DNA of 64,000 nt from Camarhynchus parvulus. Taxonomy: Eukaryota > Chordata > Aves > Passeriformes > Thraupidae. Positions 59,626 through 64,000 of this stretch are shown one piece after another. The translations under genes and the position numbers were made by a program. A model generated the notes under the pieces. The model worked only from the letters and a program-made list of their open reading frames with translations, did not search any database and was not told the DNA's origin. Position 1 is the first letter of the stretch; every line of letters begins with the position of its first letter. The DNA lies in NCBI RefSeq assembly GCF_901933205.1, contig NC_044577.1, positions 2,925,321-2,989,320 on the forward strand, read 5' to 3'.

Positions 59626-62462
59626 ATCCCAGCACTTCTGCCCTTGGCAGAACATAATTAATAAGGTTATGAAAATCTACCTGACTGTGTGGAAAGAGAA
59701 TTGTTCTCTCATTAATAGCAGCAACAGCTAAAGAAGCAGGCAAGCCATGCTCCTGGCAGAGTGCAGCAAATGATGCGGGGCTGTGGTTAACCTAAAATGA
59801 GGATTTTCCTTACCAAAATTTTAAGGGGTGGCTTTTGAATTGAGGATTTGCACCACAGAGAATACTCCCCCAACAACTGTATCCCTTGAGCTCTTCTGTT
59901 TGTCAGCCTGAAAATACAATCACGGGGACTAAAATCTTTTCATCACACCAGAACATGGCACTGTGTCTTCACCATTTTGGCAGAAGACAGAAGCTACTGA
60001 ATGGAAGGAAAAAAATAAATTTAAAAAGGAGTGTTTCAGTCATTTAAGTGGGCCTGTCAGCTTGTGTTATCTCCATGCATTTGTGAAACTGAGCTTTAAT
60101 TGACTGGCTGAAGTGGAGAGCTGAAAGACAAAATTTTGGTCTCAAGATGAACAGAGAGCTGAAAACACTGTGCTCCTCATTCATTAGGATGTGTCAGAGG
60201 GATTCAGATGGGAAGGGACACAGGAATGGCTGCTATACTTCCATTTTAATCTCCCAGACGGTAAGAGAAAGGGGAATGGTGTGTGCCACACTCAGCCATG
60301 TCCAAGAGCAGTAACAAACTCTGATCATCAGATTCCCCATGACACAGGAACTGCCTTGGTGCCTACCAAATTCTATCACTGTGGGAATCACTTCATTACA
60401 TTGTGAAGGACACAGCCAAAACTGCCAGCTTGGGCCAACTATAAGCCAGCCAGCCCCAGCAGCAGCAGGAGGAGCAGAAAGCCCTTCCAGCTGAGGGGTC
60501 GCCATCCCTACAGCCAGGTTGGGACACCAGGAGGGGTGCAGCTCCCCCACAGCACCCCCATGCAGACATGCTCCTCCATCCCAAGGAACTGCCATGACCC
60601 TCCACTGGCTGAGCAAGTGACCCTCCTCTGGGGCTGAGCAAGCCCCAGAGACCAGGATTCCCAAAGGCATCCAGGCTGCTCTGAAGGGGATGGTGGGAAA
60701 TACATCCCTGCCTAAAACAGGTCTCAGATGTAGAGCTTTATGTGCATCCCCAAGAGAGGATGAGCAAAGAAAGGAGTGGAGAGATTTGGTAAAACCATGC
60801 ATGAAGCCTCCTGGTTTTCCTGTGAGGGTTCCAATGACTTCACTGTGTCCCACAGTCCTTTCAGCACACACCTGATCTTCCTCCTGCCCTTGTCCCACCA
60901 GCAGGAGCTGCTCTTTCCCTTTCCCCCTGGCTGTTCTGGGAAGAAAGATGTGCCTCACCCCTGGTCACCATCACAGAAAGCCACCAACCCCCAAAGGGGG
61001 CACGTGGTCCTGGGGGAAATGGCCATGGTGGGGAAATGCAGCAGCTCCTGGGGCTGTGAAAGCCCCTCTGAGCCTGCAGTGCTGGGAAGGCCAGGGATGC
61101 TCACAGGTGGGATTGATGTGGCGCAGACTGGGTGGGATGTGCTGCCACTGTAAATGAGGGGATTTGGGATGGTGCCCTACATGAGACAGGAACACAGAGG
61201 CCACACAAGATCCAGAGGTGTTTGCTGGGGTGTCAGGTGCTTGGTGACAGGCCTGGGGACAGCCAGGGTACCCCTGAGTCACCAACCCAGGACACCAGTC
61301 TTGGTGAGTGTGATGAGAAACCTCACACCCAAACACAGCTGTACACAAAGGTGGTGCACAGGGCTGGGTAACAAACCTCTCCTCTGCACTTCAGCAATAA
61401 AAACAAACCAATGAGATTTCCTACAAACATTTTCTGCTTTCCAACAGAAACACAAAACTCAATGAAAATCTGACAAAATATTTTTGAACAAAAATACAGA
61501 TACAAACCTCAGGATTTCAAGTAGTATTTATGGTGCAATTTTCCAAACATTTTTAATTTTTCAAGTTCCTTCAGTAAAAGTATTTTATGTTTCCAACTCT
61601 TTGCCTTTACTCTGTCTTACAGAGCAGAAAATGTGTTGAAAATGTTATTTCTTTACCAACATTTTCATTTAGGTACAAAAGCAACCATTACTCTTATCCA
61701 GCAGCAGTGATGTATGTAAGAGCAAATAAATACGGATAGTGAATTCTAAACACAAGGAGATGAATCCAAGTAGCCATTTCTTACATGTTTAGAAAGCTGT
61801 GAAAAAGTTTATGTGCAGCTGCCTTACCTTTTAATCTGTCTTCACATCTACATTAGGAGAAAGGTGCTGTTTCAGAGATGTATGTGAGTACAGGCTGTGG
61901 TACAAGACCTAGGAGACCTTTTTGGAAACAGATTTCTTTTCCAAAGAGGTACTTTCAGTCATTCCAAAACATTTCTTGAAAGTATTCATGAATCCAATTC
62001 ATGAAATCACTTCAGCAGGACAATGGGGGCCAGTGCTACACAGAGACTCCAGCACACAACTAACAATTGGTTTCTTCTGGAGTTGGGGGCTGTCTCACTG
62101 GCCACAGGAAAAGTTCTTCCATTGATTGCGGTGAGTTTTCCCTTGGCCTTAGACAATAACCATTGGTTTGTTAATGCAGGGACAAAAGCCCTCTGTTTTC
62201 CCATGTATTTGATTCTCTGTTAGACTAATTTTAAGAAAATAACAAAGAAATGAAACAACAATCACTGACATCAGGACTCAATCCCATAAAACCTTTGCCA
62301 AGCCAGCCATTCCATCTGCTTCAAGGAGAAGCCACAGGCCAGGAAGGGCAGCTTCAATGTTCACCCCATAACCCAAGCACCAGGAGAAGGACCAGCCCGT
62401 GCCAATGGAAGCAAACCTCAGCAACAGCATTTCAATCACAAGTTTCCTTTGTATCTCTGTTA

Positions 62463-62615
<153 letters not shown>

Positions 62616-64000
62616 CTAGGAACAAATCTCAAATTAGCCCGTGGCCTCCCGCAGCTCACAAGTTTGCAACATTCCCATCTTGCCACAAGATAAACACATC
62701 AGCGTTCAATACCCCTTGACTGAGTCATTCATCATGGGTGATACAAGTTAACCTCTGGAACAAAAGAGCAACAGCTGAAAGAGGAAACCACAACATCAGA
62801 AAAACCAGCGAGCCTTGTTTTCTCATGCAGAATGCCAGGTCTTTTAGGATTTTAGGTCCCTTTGCCAAAAAAACTGAGCTGCAGCCTCTAGGTTGTACCT
62901 TGCTGTACCCATCTGTGTTATCTTACACGTGTGGCCAGAAGAAGAGCAGGATTTGTGGAAGCCCACGAGTGGTGGTTCATTCCAGGAAGGGAGGACAGGC
63001 TGATTTTCCAGGCCATACCCATCTCTCACATAGATCACCAGTGCCAGGCACCCCCAAGGTGCTGGAAGGGTGCTGCTGGGACAGCCTGTCCATCCCCCAG
63101 CCTTCTTGAAGTGTTTTCATTCCCACTTTTCAGGGCAGAGGAGAACAGTGTCACTCTTGGAGGGGCAAACTCATTTTATTCTGTGTTTGTGCAGCACCTG
63201 CCTCAGGGGTCTGTGAGCACTCCTGTAACACAACCATGAGATCTCAGCCTGGGCCCTCTCCTGCTTGCTTCAACAAGGTTGGTGAGCAACAGTCCCACAT
63301 AAAATACATAAATAATTAAGAGACTGAGTAATTCTGCAGAGGCAGGGAATTCAGGATTAAAGCACCAAGCTAAATGGTTTTGTTTCAGCACCATCAATTC
63401 GGCCAGGAAGCTCTACCCACCTCCAAAGTGCACAGAGTTGTTACTGTCTCAACCTTTAAAAAGCTCTGAAAATCTGCTGAAAACATAGAAACGTCAGTGT
63501 TTTAAGGTTCCCAGTGACTTATGTGTGTGCTAGTGTCATGAAAGCATGGCAGCAGAGCTAAGGAAGGAGAATAAGAGGAGAATTGAAAGGAAAATAACTT
63601 CCTTTCAGTACCAGTACGTTTGATATGTAACTCCCAGTTTCTCAGCATCCATCACTAACATTTCAGTGAGTAAATGTGGGTATTGGGAAAAATTCTGCTT
63701 TATGTGAATCTGCAGCTGTGGGAATTCCTCAGTATTAAAAAATATTACTCAATATTAGAAAATAAAGTGGATAAAAGAAAGAAGGATTCATCCTAATGTA
63801 TTTCAGACTTCAGTGCTGGGTCACTCATTTCTACAAGATAGATATAACCTGTGAGCCCTGTTTGTGGTTTGTAGGAAGCTCTTCAGTTCACCTCTAAGAA
63901 GCTCCATGTGTCTTGAGTCGAATAATTTATTCCCAGGAAATTTATTTCTACCTTAAAATGCACTAATTAAAGCTTCCCTTGCTTTGTCTCAGCATCTGCA
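62616..64000 (-). other. VWC2L: VWC2L intron upstream of the penultimate exon
   Basis: I searched the minus strand for the preceding exon, expected to end near a Leu-Glu-Glu-Phe-Lys segment, and did not see it. The interval is noncoding with no recognised repeat. Open frames near 62738-63239 (plus) are chance. Confidence 0.8.

Overview
This is a vertebrate nuclear locus, almost certainly avian and probably a songbird. Coding exons are short and widely spaced. The dispersed repeats are mainly 3' ends of CR1 LINEs, and there are two related solo LTRs with CCAAT and TATA boxes. No bacterial or phage-type organisation is present. Two genes are recognised by translating exons and comparing them with remembered human proteins; no database search was run.

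Positions 1-17300 (+ strand) hold the 3' part of BARD1. Five coding exons, equivalent to human exons 7-11, were located with consensus splice sites and a continuous reading frame. They lie at 4094-4202, 5702-5837, 6838-6930, 15950-16047 and 16726-17055. They encode the end of the ankyrin-to-BRCT linker and the whole tandem BRCT module up to the stop codon. The 3' UTR carries AATAAA at 17203, 17284 and 17295.

Positions 17.3-37.5 kb are the tail-to-tail intergenic interval. It contains CR1 fragments in both orientations, two solo LTRs, a CpG-rich patch (about 21.47-21.85 kb), an exceptional 36-bp-stem fold-back (22338-22414), an AT-rich palindrome cluster (about 33.69-33.75 kb) and an old, decayed interspersed repeat near 35.75 kb. 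No protein-coding gene is supported there.

Positions 37.5-64 kb (- strand) hold the 3' part of VWC2L, with the penultimate coding exon at 62486-62615 and the last at 38133-38281, separated by a 24.2-kb intron. A 74-75-bp minisatellite with about three copies sits about 20 bp from the acceptor of the last exon. A poly(A) signal lies at 37477-37482. Earlier VWC2L exons are beyond the right edge.

The order BARD1(+) then VWC2L(-), 3' ends facing, matches the human 2q35 arrangement. The two genes are neighbours and are not known to act together: BARD1 is the nuclear partner of BRCA1 in a ubiquitin ligase, and VWC2L is a secreted cysteine-rich protein of the BMP-modulator type. I did not find a clearly new biological system. 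The best leads are the 22.34-kb fold-back, the minisatellite beside the VWC2L acceptor, the orphan CpG-rich patch and a change in the HP1-binding motif of BARD1.
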